This document shows positions 28,326 through 41,650 of a stretch of DNA of 61,645 bases, in pieces. This DNA is from Staphylococcus massiliensis CCUG 55927 (lineage in GTDB: Bacteria > Bacillota > Bacilli > Staphylococcales > Staphylococcaceae): assembly GCF_000298075.1 (NCBI RefSeq), contig NZ_JH815593.1, positions 495,371 through 557,015 on the forward strand, read 5' to 3'. Position 1 is the first letter of the stretch; every line of letters begins with the position of its first letter. The notes under the pieces were generated by a model. It saw only the letters and a program-made list of their open reading frames with translations, had not been told where the DNA came from and did no database searches. Both the position numbers and the translations under genes were made by a program.

Positions 28326-29807
28326 TTAATGCTTTTTAAGTTTATTTTCGTATTCTTCAACAGTTTTAGCATCTTTACCCCAACATTCAATACCGAATAA
28401 ATTAATTTCTAATTCTTCTGGTCTAAATATAGGGCGTTTGCCAGCTTTTCGTTGACGTTGATAGTCTTTCATTACTGAAAAAGCAATGTTAGATAGACCA
28501 ATAATCGCGATAATGTTGACGATTGCCATAAGACCCATGAATAAGTCAGCAGTACTCCATACCGTTTCAGTCTTAACGACTGCACCGACAAATACAAGTA
28601 CGACAACTAAACAGCGGAATACGAATAGAATCGCTTTATTACGTGATAAAAATTCGATATTAGACTGGCCATAGTAGTAGTTACCTACTAAAGATGAAAA
28701 TGCGAATAATGTAATCGCAACAGTTAAGAATATGCCACCGAAACTACCTAGATGCGCATTTAAAGCAGTCTGAGTTACTTCAACACCTTGAGGTGCCTTT
28801 TCACCAAACTCTAAACCAGAATAAAGTAAAATCATGATTGCAGTAGCTGTACAAACAAGCATCGTATCAAAGAATACGCCTAATGATTGAATTAAGCCTT
28901 GTTTAACTGGGTGAGATACGGCTGCTGTAGCGGCTGCGTTTGGAGCAGAACCCATACCTGCTTCGTTTGAGAATAAACCACGTTTAACACCTTGCAGTAC
29001 CGCAAAGCCAACGCCACCGCCAATGACTTGATTCATACCAAAAGCACTTTGGATAATCATGACTAACATTGGAATGACTTTATCAATATTTAAAATTAAA
29101 ATGATGAATACGATAGCGATATAAATCAGTGCCATGATAGGTACGATAGTAGAAGACAATTTCGCTATGCTTCTCACACCACCAAAGATAATCACACCTG
29201 TAAGTATCGCTAACACAATCCCTGTAATAATAGGACTAATATGATACTGAGTCTTAAGTGATTCAGCAATCGTATTAGATTGCACTGTATTAAATACGAA
29301 TGCGAAAGTCACGGTAATTAATACCGTAAATACAATACCTAACCACTTTTGATTTAAACCTTTAGTAATGTAATAAGCTGGTCCACCTCTAAAGCCACCG
29401 TCTTTATCTGGTACTTTGTAGACTTGCGCTAACGTTGCTTCGACAAAAGCACTTGCTGCACCGATGAATGCAATGATCCACATCCAGAATACAGCACCTG
29501 GTCCACCGAGTACGATTGCTGTAGCTACCCCAGCAATGTTTCCAGTACCTACACGTGACCCAGCACTAATCGCAAATGCTTGGAATGGCGAGATACCTTT
29601 TTTACCAGTATCTAACGTTTCAGGTTTTTCTGTTAAAGCACGGAACATTTCTTTAAACCATCGGAACTGAACGAATCTTGAACCGATTGTAAAGAAGAAG
29701 CCAACAGTTAATAATAAACCTATGAGGTACTGTGACCATATTAATTCATTCCCGACTTCAACAAACGTTTTAAACCAGCCAGGAATGAAATCATCAAAAT
29801 TTTTCAA
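28326..29807 (-). CDS. Sodium:alanine/glycine symporter (AGCS family)
   Basis: A 493-residue transporter with about 11 membrane helices. Family landmarks: ISPFQAFAISAGSRVGTGNIAGVATAIVLGGPGAVFWMWI (residues about 70-110), GGPAYYITKG, and FSNEAGMGSAPNAAATA (about 278-294). It imports small neutral amino acids with Na+. It resembles AlsT/DagA-type proteins. Monocistronic, between the small lysine-tail genes and parC, with 100 bases to parC. Confidence 0.93.
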   Translation of the reverse strand: MKNFDDFIPGWFKTFVEVGNELIWSQYLIGLLLTVGFFFTIGSRFVQFRWFKEMFRALTEKPETLDTGKKGISPFQAFAISAGSRVGTGNIAGVATAIVLGGPGAVFWMWIIAFIGAASAFVEATLAQVYKVPDKDGGFRGGPAYYITKGLNQKWLGIVFTVLITVTFAFVFNTVQSNTIAESLKTQYHISPIITGIVLAILTGVIIFGGVRSIAKLSSTIVPIMALIYIAIVFIILILNIDKVIPMLVMIIQSAFGMNQVIGGGVGFAVLQGVKRGLFSNEAGMGSAPNAAATAAVSHPVKQGLIQSLGVFFDTMLVCTATAIMILLYSGLEFGEKAPQGVEVTQTALNAHLGSFGGIFLTVAITLFAFSSLVGNYYYGQSNIEFLSRNKAILFVFRCLVVVLVFVGAVVKTETVWSTADLFMGLMAIVNIIAIIGLSNIAFSVMKDYQRQRKAGKRPIFRPEELEINLFGIECWGKDAKTVEEYENKLKKH

Positions 29808-29908
29808 TGTTGATCCCTCTCATCCATGTAAAATCATACTAAAATTTATCATTTATTATAATATGATATACATTTTATCATCAATTACATAAAGTGACTA
29901 TTATTTTT

Positions 29909-34389
<4,481 letters not shown>

Positions 34390-34508
34390 TTAAAATGCAA
34401 GCATCTAACCGAATTCACGTGATGAAAATACTAGATTTTATCTTCAAATTCGTGTATCTTGATTAAGGTATGTTACAATGGTTTTAGGTTAATAAAGGAT
34501 GTGAGATA

Positions 34509-35102
34509 ATGACGCTTATTTTAACATATGGAATTATGTTTTTGCTCAGTTACCTTATAGGCGCATTTCCAAGTGGTTTTGTAATTGGTAAACTGTTTTT
34601 CAAAAAAGACATTAGAGATTATGGAAGCGGTAATACTGGTGCTACCAATAGTTTTAGGGTACTTGGAAAACCTGCTGGATTTGTAGTTACATTTCTAGAT
34701 ATCTTCAAAGGTTATATCGTCGTATTCTTTCCGTTATGGTTTAACGTTGAAGTATCAGGTATAATTGTAGGAATATTTGCCATTTTAGGACATGTTTATC
34801 CGATCTTCTTAAAATTTAGAGGTGGTAAAGCTGTTGCTACAAGTGCCGGCGGTCTCTTAGCATTTAACCCAATATTTTTACTTATTTTACTCGCAATTTT
34901 CTTTGTAATTTTATATCTTACTAAGTACGTATCTTTATCTAGCATTATCGCGGCTATTTGTTGCGTCATTGGATCTATCATCTTATGGAACTACGCTTTA
35001 ATCATCGTGAGTTTTATAGTCGCAGCCGTACTCATCTTTAGACATCGCTCTAATATTGTACGTATATTTAAAGGTACTGAACCAAAGATTAAATGGATGT
35101 AA
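34509..35102 (+). CDS. plsY: Glycerol-3-phosphate acyltransferase PlsY
   Basis: A 197-residue inner-membrane acyltransferase that uses acyl-phosphate to make lysophosphatidate. The three cytosolic motifs are visible: [11 protein letters not shown] (about 18-28), [15 protein letters not shown] (about 38-52) and [14 protein letters not shown] (about 102-115). Five hydrophobic helices. Divergent from parE, which is the usual staphylococcal arrangement. Confidence 0.96.
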   Translation: MTLILTYGIMFLLSYLIGAFPSGFVIGKLFFKKDIRDYGSGNTGATNSFRVLGKPAGFVVTFLDIFKGYIVVFFPLWFNVEVSGIIVGIFAILGHVYPIFLKFRGGKAVATSAGGLLAFNPIFLLILLAIFFVILYLTKYVSLSSIIAAICCVIGSIILWNYALIIVSFIVAAVLIFRHRSNIVRIFKGTEPKIKWM

Positions 35103-35120
35103 TTTGAATTCAAAATTAAC

Positions 35121-35155
35121 GCCAGAAATCACGTCATGTGGTTTCTGGTTTTTTA
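35121..35155 (+). terminator. Terminator after plsY
   Basis: Arms CCAGAAATCAC / GTGGTTTCTGG with a T6 run. Confidence 0.9.
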
Positions 35156-35243
35156 AGTTCGATTACTTTAATATCAAAATAATTCAGTGTTATAATTTAC
35201 CTATCAAAATAAAAATACCAAATCGGTATGAAAGGATGATTGC

Positions 35244-35537
35244 ATGCAATTTGAACTTACTTCACAAGCAGTTGAATGGTTTAAGAAAGAACTTGAGTTA
35301 CCAAGCGAAAATAAAGTGCTACTATTTTACGTGCGTTATGGTGGCGAATTTCAATTAAAAGCTGGATTTAGCCCTGCCTTTACAGTAGAACCTAAAGATG
35401 ACGTTGATGCTGGCTTTGAAGACAAATACGATGATTTAGAAATTGCAATACCTGAAAAAGATGTTTGGTATTTTGAAGATGATCACCTAGTAGTAGACGT
35501 TAATGAAAACGACGAAATCACATATAACGTTAAATAA
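35244..35537 (+). CDS. HesB/YneR-like Fe-S biogenesis domain protein lacking cysteines
   Basis: A 97-residue HesB/IscA-fold protein ([37 protein letters not shown]). Unlike IscA/SufA it contains no Cys, so it cannot bind a cluster in the usual way. The same is true of the YneR group in Bacillus and of the staphylococcal version. GAAAGGATGA precedes the ATG. Role unknown. It precedes a terminator that is interrupted by repeat copy 3. Confidence 0.85.
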   Translation: MQFELTSQAVEWFKKELELPSENKVLLFYVRYGGEFQLKAGFSPAFTVEPKDDVDAGFEDKYDDLEIAIPEKDVWYFEDDHLVVDVNENDEITYNVK

Positions 35538-35545
35538 TATAATTA

Positions 35546-35720
35546 AATGGGTCTGAGGACATATTGCCACAATTCCCTTAAACAGCATGCTTTCCTGGGG
35601 CATGGCCGGAGCCTGTAGTCTCCGGTCTCATGCTATTCCCCTAGGAGTCAGCTGTTTCGAGAATTGCTTGAAATAAAGCTTAAATGCTCTATTTCACTAC
35701 TTGTTTCCTCAGACCCATTA
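35546..35720. terminator. Outer inverted repeat of a terminator split by repeat copy 3
   Basis: A perfect 14-base inverted pair, AATGGGTCTGAGGA (35546-35559) and TCCTCAGACCCATT (35706-35719), flanks 146 bases that include dispersed element copy 3. It resembles the gggtctg(a/g)gac terminator found intact at 36340-36376. This suggests the element inserted into the loop of a pre-existing terminator. Confidence 0.75.
35570..35666. repeat. Dispersed palindromic element, copy 3 (inverted orientation)
   Basis: A 97-base element in the opposite orientation to copies 1 and 2. On the minus strand it shows CAATTCTCGAAACAGC, CCTAGGGG, the hairpin CCGGAG-ACTACAGG-CTCCGG, CCCCAGGAAAGCATGCTG and TTTAAGGGAATTG. 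It lies between the convergent HesB-like and thioesterase genes. Confidence 0.9.
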
Positions 35721-35726
35721 TTAATA

Positions 35727-36197
35727 TTATTGTTCAATATCAATACCATCTACAACTTCGAAGTCTACGCCTTCTTTATTTTTCTGATTGATATACGCAT
35801 ATACACGATGCCATTCTGGGAAATAACGATCTAAACGAATTGGCTTAAATGAATCTTTTTGAATACAAATATTATCCGTGTACCCTTTCGTAACAACCTC
35901 GTCATCCTCGTTATAGATTTCATATTGATAACGTGAACGTATACGTGAATAACTAGATACCCAAGTCTTAACACGTACGACGTTTGGATATGTCACTGAT
36001 TTTACATAATCAATATGTAAGACTGTGACAGGAGATACCACGCCTGCTTTTTCCATTTCAGTATAATTTAAGCCTAATTTTAATATGTAATCTGTGCGCG
36101 CTACTTCAAACCAAGTGGCATAATTACCATGATAAATGACACCCATTTTATCTGTTTCTTGGTATCTTGATGGAATTGTCGTAATACTGTAAATCAT
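35727..36197 (-). CDS. Acyl-CoA thioesterase (4-hydroxybenzoyl-CoA thioesterase fold)
   Basis: A 156-residue hotdog-fold enzyme of the YbgC/FcbC type. The active-site segment YQETDKMGVIYHGNYATWFEVARTDYI (residues about 12-38) carries the conserved Asp and His. The substrate in this organism is unknown. It ends at the repeat-bearing terminator region and is followed by acnA's terminator on its 5' side. Confidence 0.88.
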   Translation of the reverse strand: MIYSITTIPSRYQETDKMGVIYHGNYATWFEVARTDYILKLGLNYTEMEKAGVVSPVTVLHIDYVKSVTYPNVVRVKTWVSSYSRIRSRYQYEIYNEDDEVVTKGYTDNICIQKDSFKPIRLDRYFPEWHRVYAYINQKNKEGVDFEVVDGIDIEQ

Positions 36198-36339
36198 TGA
36201 TTACACCTCATTCACTAAATTTATGATTTTTTATTGATTTTTCTATAACGTGCCAACTTATTGAAGCGGCTATTATAGGCATATACTTTCATTATTTACC
36301 CTTTATGTATAGTTTTTAAAGATTAATTAAAATAATAAT

Positions 36340-36376
36340 TGGGTCTGAGACAAGTTTCTTTGTCCCAGACCCCTTA
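36340..36376 (-). terminator. Terminator after acnA
   Basis: Minus-strand arms GGGTCTGGGACAAAG / CTTGTCTCAGACCC, with T-rich flanks. Confidence 0.85.
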
Positions 36377-36434
36377 TTGATTCTTATACGCTTACATTTC
36401 TTTTCAAAAATGATTGATAATGAAACGATGCGAA

Positions 36435-39137
36435 TTAAGCTAATTTCTTACGTAATACTAATTGTAAGATACCACCATGACGGTAGTAGTCAACTTCAAC
36501 ATTTGAGTCGAAACGTGCGATTACTTCAAATTCAACTACTGAACCATCTTGCTTTTTAGCGGTTACTTTAAGAAGATCTTTAGGTTTAACATCTTCAGTG
36601 ATGTCTACTGAAATTTCTTCAGTTCCATCTAAGCCTAAGCTATCAGCTGATTCACCGTCTTTAAATTGTAGTGGTAACACACCCATCATAACTAAGTTAG
36701 AACGGTGGATACGTTCGTAGCTTTGCGCGATTACTGTTTTAACACCTAAAAGGTTTGTACCTTTAGCTGCCCAGTCACGTGATGAGCCCATACCGTAGTC
36801 ATTACCTGCAAGTACAACTAAGCCAGTACCATCTTGTTTGTACTTCATAGCTGCATCATAGATAGGCATAACTTCATCAGTTGGCCAATAAGTAGTAAAG
36901 CCACCTTCTGTACCTGGCGCTAATTGGTTTTTAATACGGATGTTCGCGAATGTACCACGTACCATAACTTCATGGTTACCACGGCGTGAACCATAAGAGT
37001 TAAAGTCACGAATATCAACGTTGTTATCTAATAAATATTTACCTGCTGGTGTATCTTTACCGATAGCACCCGCTGGAGAAATGTGGTCAGTTGTAACTGA
37101 GTCACCGAATTTACCCATTACGCGTAAGTCTTTAAGAGGCTCGATTGATTCTGGCTCTTTAGAAAGACCTTGGAAAAATGTTGGGTTTTGGATATATGTT
37201 GAACTTGGATCGAAGTCGTATAATGGTTTTTCAGTTGTATCGATTTCGTTCCATAATTCGTTATTACTATATACGTTTTCGTATTCTTCTTTGAATAATT
37301 CAGGTGTAACAACTTTTTCAACAGTATCAGCAACTTCTTGGATTGAAGGCCAGATATCTTTTAAGAATACATCGTTACCATCGTTATCTTTACCGATTGG
37401 GTCGTTTTGAAGGTCGATATCTACAGTACCAGCTAAAGCGTACGCAACTACTAATTGTGGTGAAGCTAAGTAGTTTGCTTTTACTAATGGGTGGATACGT
37501 CCTTCGAAGTTACGGTTACCAGAAAGTACTGAAGTAACTAATAAGTCTTCTTTAGCAATTGCTGTTTCGATTTCTTCAAGTAAAGGACCTGAGTTACCGA
37601 TACAAGTAGTACAACCATAACCAACTAAGTTGAAACCTAAGTGGTCTAAATACTCTTGTAAGCCTGAGTCACGTAAGTAACCAGTTACAACTTTTGAACC
37701 TGGCGCTAATGAAGTCTTAACGTATTCAGGTACTTTTAAGCCTTTTTTAACTGCGTTACGAGCGACTAAACCAGCACCTAACATAACGTAAGGGTTAGAT
37801 GTATTTGTACATGATGTAATTGCTGCAATCGCAATATCACCAGTAGTCATTTTCTTAGTCGTACCATCTTTAAATTCGATAGTAGCTTCTTTATCGAACT
37901 CGCTCTTATCTAAGCCATGTCCTTGGTTACCAGCTGGAGCTGTAACTGATTTTTCGAATTCTTCTTTCATATCGCTTAAGAAGATTAAATCTTGAGGACG
38001 TTTAGGACCTGATAATGAAGCTTCAACAGTTGATAAGTCTAATTCAACTACATCTGTGTAGTTAGGATCTTCTTTAGAAACGTCATAGAACATTTCGTTT
38101 TCTTCTAAATATTTCTTAACTAATTCGATGTGTTCTTCTGAACGACCAGTTAAGCGTAAGTATTTAAGTGATTCTTCATCAACTGGGAAGAAACCACAAG
38201 TTGCACCGTATTCAGGCGCCATGTTAGCGATTGTAGCACGGTCAGCTAATGGTAATGAATTTACACCAGGACCAAAGAATTCAACGAATTTACCAACTAC
38301 GCCTTTTTTACGTAATAATTCAGTTACGCGTAAAGCAAGGTCAGTAGCAGTAGCACCTTGAGGTAATTCATTTGATAAACGAACACCAATAACTTCAGGA
38401 ATTGGGAAGTATGATGGTTGACCAAGCATACCTGCTTCAGCTTCGATACCACCAACACCCCAGCCTAATACGCCAAGGCCGTTGATCATAGTAGTATGAG
38501 AGTCAGTACCTACTAATGTATCTGGGAATAAAACTTGTTCGCCGTCTTCTTCACGTGCGTGCACAACGTTAGCTAAGTATTCTAAGTTAACTTGGTGTAC
38601 GATACCAGTTGCTGGTGGCACAGCGTTATAGTTATTGAATGCTTTAGTTGCCCAGTTTAAGAATTGGTAACGTTCATAGTTACGTTCGAATTCTAATTTC
38701 ATGTTACGTTGTAACGCTTCTGGGTTCGCATAGCTATCAACTTGTACAGAGTGGTCAATAACTAAGTCCACTGGTACTTCTGGGTTGATTTTGCTTAAGT
38801 CGCCGCCAACATCATCCATGGCTTTACGTAAAGATGCTAAGTCAACTACTGCTGGAACACCAGTGAAGTCTTGTAAAATTACACGAGATGGTTTGAATGG
38901 AACTTCACCGTTCGTTTCATTTTTACCAAAATTCGCTAATTTTTCGATATGCTCATCAGTGATAACACTTTCATCATTTTGACGTAATACAGATTCAAGT
39001 AACACACGGATTGAGTAAGGTAATTGACTAATCTTAGTTAAACCTTTTTGTTCTAAAGATTTTAGATCATAATATGTATACGATTTACCATTAAGATCTA
39101 AACTTTTCTTAGCTTCTTGTTTTAAATTAGAAGTCAT
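36435..39137 (-). CDS. acnA: Aconitate hydratase A (aconitase)
   Basis: A 900-residue [4Fe-4S] TCA-cycle enzyme that interconverts citrate and isocitrate. In some species apo-aconitase acts as an iron-responsive RNA-binding protein. Cluster cysteines are in [10 protein letters not shown] (about 443) and [13 protein letters not shown] (about 508-520). The C-terminal domain has [25 protein letters not shown] and [16 protein letters not shown]. The ORF opens 24 codons upstream, but [12 protein letters not shown] with GGGGGAACTC before it is the true start. Its long upstream region carries several regulatory sites. Confidence 0.96.
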   Translation of the reverse strand: MTSNLKQEAKKSLDLNGKSYTYYDLKSLEQKGLTKISQLPYSIRVLLESVLRQNDESVITDEHIEKLANFGKNETNGEVPFKPSRVILQDFTGVPAVVDLASLRKAMDDVGGDLSKINPEVPVDLVIDHSVQVDSYANPEALQRNMKLEFERNYERYQFLNWATKAFNNYNAVPPATGIVHQVNLEYLANVVHAREEDGEQVLFPDTLVGTDSHTTMINGLGVLGWGVGGIEAEAGMLGQPSYFPIPEVIGVRLSNELPQGATATDLALRVTELLRKKGVVGKFVEFFGPGVNSLPLADRATIANMAPEYGATCGFFPVDEESLKYLRLTGRSEEHIELVKKYLEENEMFYDVSKEDPNYTDVVELDLSTVEASLSGPKRPQDLIFLSDMKEEFEKSVTAPAGNQGHGLDKSEFDKEATIEFKDGTTKKMTTGDIAIAAITSCTNTSNPYVMLGAGLVARNAVKKGLKVPEYVKTSLAPGSKVVTGYLRDSGLQEYLDHLGFNLVGYGCTTCIGNSGPLLEEIETAIAKEDLLVTSVLSGNRNFEGRIHPLVKANYLASPQLVVAYALAGTVDIDLQNDPIGKDNDGNDVFLKDIWPSIQEVADTVEKVVTPELFKEEYENVYSNNELWNEIDTTEKPLYDFDPSSTYIQNPTFFQGLSKEPESIEPLKDLRVMGKFGDSVTTDHISPAGAIGKDTPAGKYLLDNNVDIRDFNSYGSRRGNHEVMVRGTFANIRIKNQLAPGTEGGFTTYWPTDEVMPIYDAAMKYKQDGTGLVVLAGNDYGMGSSRDWAAKGTNLLGVKTVIAQSYERIHRSNLVMMGVLPLQFKDGESADSLGLDGTEEISVDITEDVKPKDLLKVTAKKQDGSVVEFEVIARFDSNVEVDYYRHGGILQLVLRKKLA

Positions 39138-39177
39138 AATGAGTTCCCCCCTGAATTTTCTATATGCCTTTATTAAC

Positions 39178-39206
39178 ATTGTATCTATTCGCCGTATTGA
39201 ATACAA
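39178..39206 (-). promoter_or_regulatory. acnA promoter
   Basis: Minus strand -35 TTGTAT (39206-39201), 17-base spacer, -10 TACAAT (39183-39178), giving a start about 34 bases before the ATG. Confidence 0.7.
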
Positions 39207-39260
39207 CACTCATCCCCTATAAACGACGAAAAACGCGTTTTTTATTTCTAATTAGAAACT

Positions 39261-39296
39261 ATAAGTAAATGTTATCACTAAACCTTAGTGTAATAA
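39261..39296 (-). promoter_or_regulatory. CcpC/CcpE-type dyad upstream of acnA
   Basis: ATAAGTAAATGTTAT (39261-39275) is an exact ATAA-N7-TTAT, the site of the citrate-responsive LysR regulator CcpC on Bacillus citB. An overlapping dyad CACTAA-ACC-TTAGTG (39276-39290) extends it. It lies some 60 to 120 bases upstream of the inferred promoter. Confidence 0.65.
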
Positions 39297-39311
39297 GTTT
39301 ACATTATTAAT

Positions 39312-39326
39312 TGAGAATCATTTTCA
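39312..39326 (-). promoter_or_regulatory. Fur-like box upstream of acnA
   Basis: TGAGAATCATTTTCA matches the 7-1-7 Fur consensus TGATAATNATTATCA at all but two informative positions, and a second imperfect copy overlaps it to the right. It is upstream of the iron-sulfur enzyme aconitase, between it and the opuD2 terminator. Confidence 0.6.
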
Positions 39327-39338
39327 ATCATTTTCTCT

Positions 39339-39373
39339 AAAAAATAGGAGCCCTTTAAGGCTCCTAGAAAAAG
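39339..39373 (-). terminator. Terminator after the betaine transporter gene
   Basis: Minus-strand arms TAGGAGCC / GGCTCCTA and T6. Confidence 0.9.
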
Positions 39374-39383
39374 ATATATTTAA

Positions 39384-41018
39384 TTATTTTTCATGACTTC
39401 TTTTTGCTTTACGTTTCTCAATTAAATCGTCTTCATAATCTTCTTTCGTGTGTTCAACATAATCTTTTAAGCGATTCTTATTAGGAGATAATGTTAGTCC
39501 TAAGAATTTACGTTCGTTATTGGCATCCTTATAGAAACTAATCATCATCATTATTATGATGAACGAGAACGGTAATGCACTTATAATAGCAGCACTTTGA
39601 ATAGCATCTAATGCTTTAGTACCGCCACCACCAGAAAGTAATAAAACGAATGCGATAAGTGATTGTGCAATACCCCAAGTGATTTTAACAAAGTTAGATG
39701 GGTTTAAAGAACCATCTGAAGTTTGCATACCAAGTACGAAAGTTGCTGAATCGGCTGAAGTAATAAAGAATGAAGCGATTAATAATAACGCGATAATCGA
39801 TAATACCATACCCATTGGCATATGGTTGAAGATACCAAATAGTTGCGTATCTGGCGTCATTTCAAAGATTTCTTTGTGTTTTTTAGCTGTTTCGATACCT
39901 AATACACCGAATACACTGAACCAGATGAAACTGATAATTGCTGGAACAAGTAAAACACCAAGAATAAATTCACGTACTGTACGTCCTTTAGATACACGGG
40001 CAATGAATACACCAACGAATGGACTCCAGCTTAGCCACCAACCCCAATAGTAAAGTGTCCAAGTAGACATCCAATCTTGTTTTTGAGGATTTAAAGCTGC
40101 TGTATCAAAACTGTTGAATAAGAATGAGTTTAACAAGTTACCTGTTGCACCAGTCATCATGTTTAAGATAAGGACTGTAGGACCAATCACTAACGCTGCG
40201 ATTAATAGTAAAGTACCTAAACCGATATTTAAGTTACTTAAGATTTGAATACCTTTACTTAGTCCTGACCAAGCACTCGCAATGAATAATAATGTAACTA
40301 CAACAATGATAATACCTTGAACAAAGATATTGTTAGGAATATTAAATAAATATTCTAAACCACCGTTGATTTGAATAGCTCCCATACCTAATGAAACTGC
40401 TACACCAGTAACCGTAGCAAATACCGCTAGGATATCGATAATCTTTCCAATAGATCCGTCAACTTTATCACCTAATAATGGGCGTAACGTTTTTGAAAGT
40501 AAACCAGGTTCACCTTTTCTAAATTGAGCATAAGCTAAGGCTAAAGCAACTACACCATATACAGCCCATGCGTGGAAGCCCCAGTGGAAGAAAGTTGATC
40601 GTAGTGATTCAGTGTAAGCTTGGCTTGTTTTAGGATCCGCAGTTGGCGGTGCAGCAAAATGACCAATAGGTTCAGCAGCACCATAGAAAACTAAACCGAT
40701 ACCCATACCAGCACTGAATAACATCGCAAACCAAGATAACGTGTTAAATTCAGGCTTATCTTGAGGTTTACCAAGCTTTAATTTACCGATAGGACTAAAA
40801 ATTAAAAATACGCAGAAAAACACGATAATCGTAGTAAGAATTAAATAATACCAGCCTAAATTAGTCGTAATCCACGTTTTAATAGCACCTGAAGTACTAT
40901 CAAATTTAGCTGGCCAAAAAATCCCGATTAAAACCAGGATACCAACTAAAATTGAACTAATTATAAAGACGGGCGTGAACTTCTTACCTTGTGTTTTATT
41001 CTCTGAAGAAGTATTCAT
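39384..41018 (-). CDS. opuD2: Glycine betaine/BCCT-family transporter
   Basis: A 544-residue BCCT carrier with 12 membrane helices, importing compatible solutes with Na+. Family features: SAGMGIGLVFYGAAEPIGHF (about 95-114) and the Trp-rich helix 8 block TLYYWGWWLSWSPFVGVFIARVSKGRT (about 318-344), whose aromatic residues cage the trimethylammonium group. A charged C-terminal tail (about 500-544) may sense osmolarity. The gene symbol follows staphylococcal position; the preferred solute is not visible. Confidence 0.88.
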   Translation of the reverse strand: MNTSSENKTQGKKFTPVFIISSILVGILVLIGIFWPAKFDSTSGAIKTWITTNLGWYYLILTTIIVFFCVFLIFSPIGKLKLGKPQDKPEFNTLSWFAMLFSAGMGIGLVFYGAAEPIGHFAAPPTADPKTSQAYTESLRSTFFHWGFHAWAVYGVVALALAYAQFRKGEPGLLSKTLRPLLGDKVDGSIGKIIDILAVFATVTGVAVSLGMGAIQINGGLEYLFNIPNNIFVQGIIIVVVTLLFIASAWSGLSKGIQILSNLNIGLGTLLLIAALVIGPTVLILNMMTGATGNLLNSFLFNSFDTAALNPQKQDWMSTWTLYYWGWWLSWSPFVGVFIARVSKGRTVREFILGVLLVPAIISFIWFSVFGVLGIETAKKHKEIFEMTPDTQLFGIFNHMPMGMVLSIIALLLIASFFITSADSATFVLGMQTSDGSLNPSNFVKITWGIAQSLIAFVLLLSGGGGTKALDAIQSAAIISALPFSFIIIMMMISFYKDANNERKFLGLTLSPNKNRLKDYVEHTKEDYEDDLIEKRKAKRSHEK

Positions 41019-41228
41019 AATTAAATAACACCCTTTCTACAAAATATTTAGTTTTTCCAAAGATAGAGAGATAGTAAAATTTAAGTTTCTAAAAATTACT
41101 TTCTGAGCAGTCATTCTAAAGAATAACAAAATAGAATATTTTAATCAATTCTATTTAAACTTTCTATACCATTTTAGTTCGCAATATTGTATAATATGGA
41201 ACATATGTTGTGCGAAGGAGAATATTAA

Positions 41229-41582
41229 ATGTCATTAATTAAAGAGTTTAAAGAATTCGCTTTGAAAGGTAATGTATTAGAGTTAGCAATCGCCGTTGTT
41301 ATGGGTGCTGCTTTTAATAAAATTATCAGTTCATTAGTTGAAAACGTAATCATGCCTTTAATTGGATTAATCTTTGGTGAAGTAGATTTCGCTAAGAACT
41401 GGTCTATTATGGGAATTAAATACGGATTATTCATTCAATCAGTAATTGATTTTATTATTATTGCTTTTGCTTTATTCGTATTTATCAAAATTGCGAATAC
41501 GTTAATGAAACCTAAAGTTGAAGAAGAAAATACGTTACTTTTAACTGAAATTAGAGATTTATTAAGACAACAAAATAAATAA
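41229..41582 (+). CDS. mscL: Large-conductance mechanosensitive channel
   Basis: A 117-residue Msc[32 protein letters not shown] forms the amphipathic N-terminus and pore helix TM1, then the loop, TM2 ([17 protein letters not shown]) and a cytosolic bundle helix. It opens at extreme membrane tension to release solutes. GAAGGAG precedes the ATG. It lies divergent from the betaine transporter gene, both concerned with osmotic balance. Confidence 0.97.
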   Translation: MSLIKEFKEFALKGNVLELAIAVVMGAAFNKIISSLVENVIMPLIGLIFGEVDFAKNWSIMGIKYGLFIQSVIDFIIIAFALFVFIKIANTLMKPKVEEENTLLLTEIRDLLRQQNK

Positions 41583-41612
41583 TCTTAAATTTTAGATTGA
41601 TTAAAGTTAACT

Positions 41613-41650
41613 AAAAAGTCAGAGCCATGAATTTGGCCCTGACTTTTTTT
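41613..41650. terminator. Bidirectional terminator (mscL / sbcC)
   Basis: Arms AAAAAGTCAGAGCCA / TGGCCCTGACTTTTTTT flanked by A- and T-runs between convergent genes. Confidence 0.92.
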
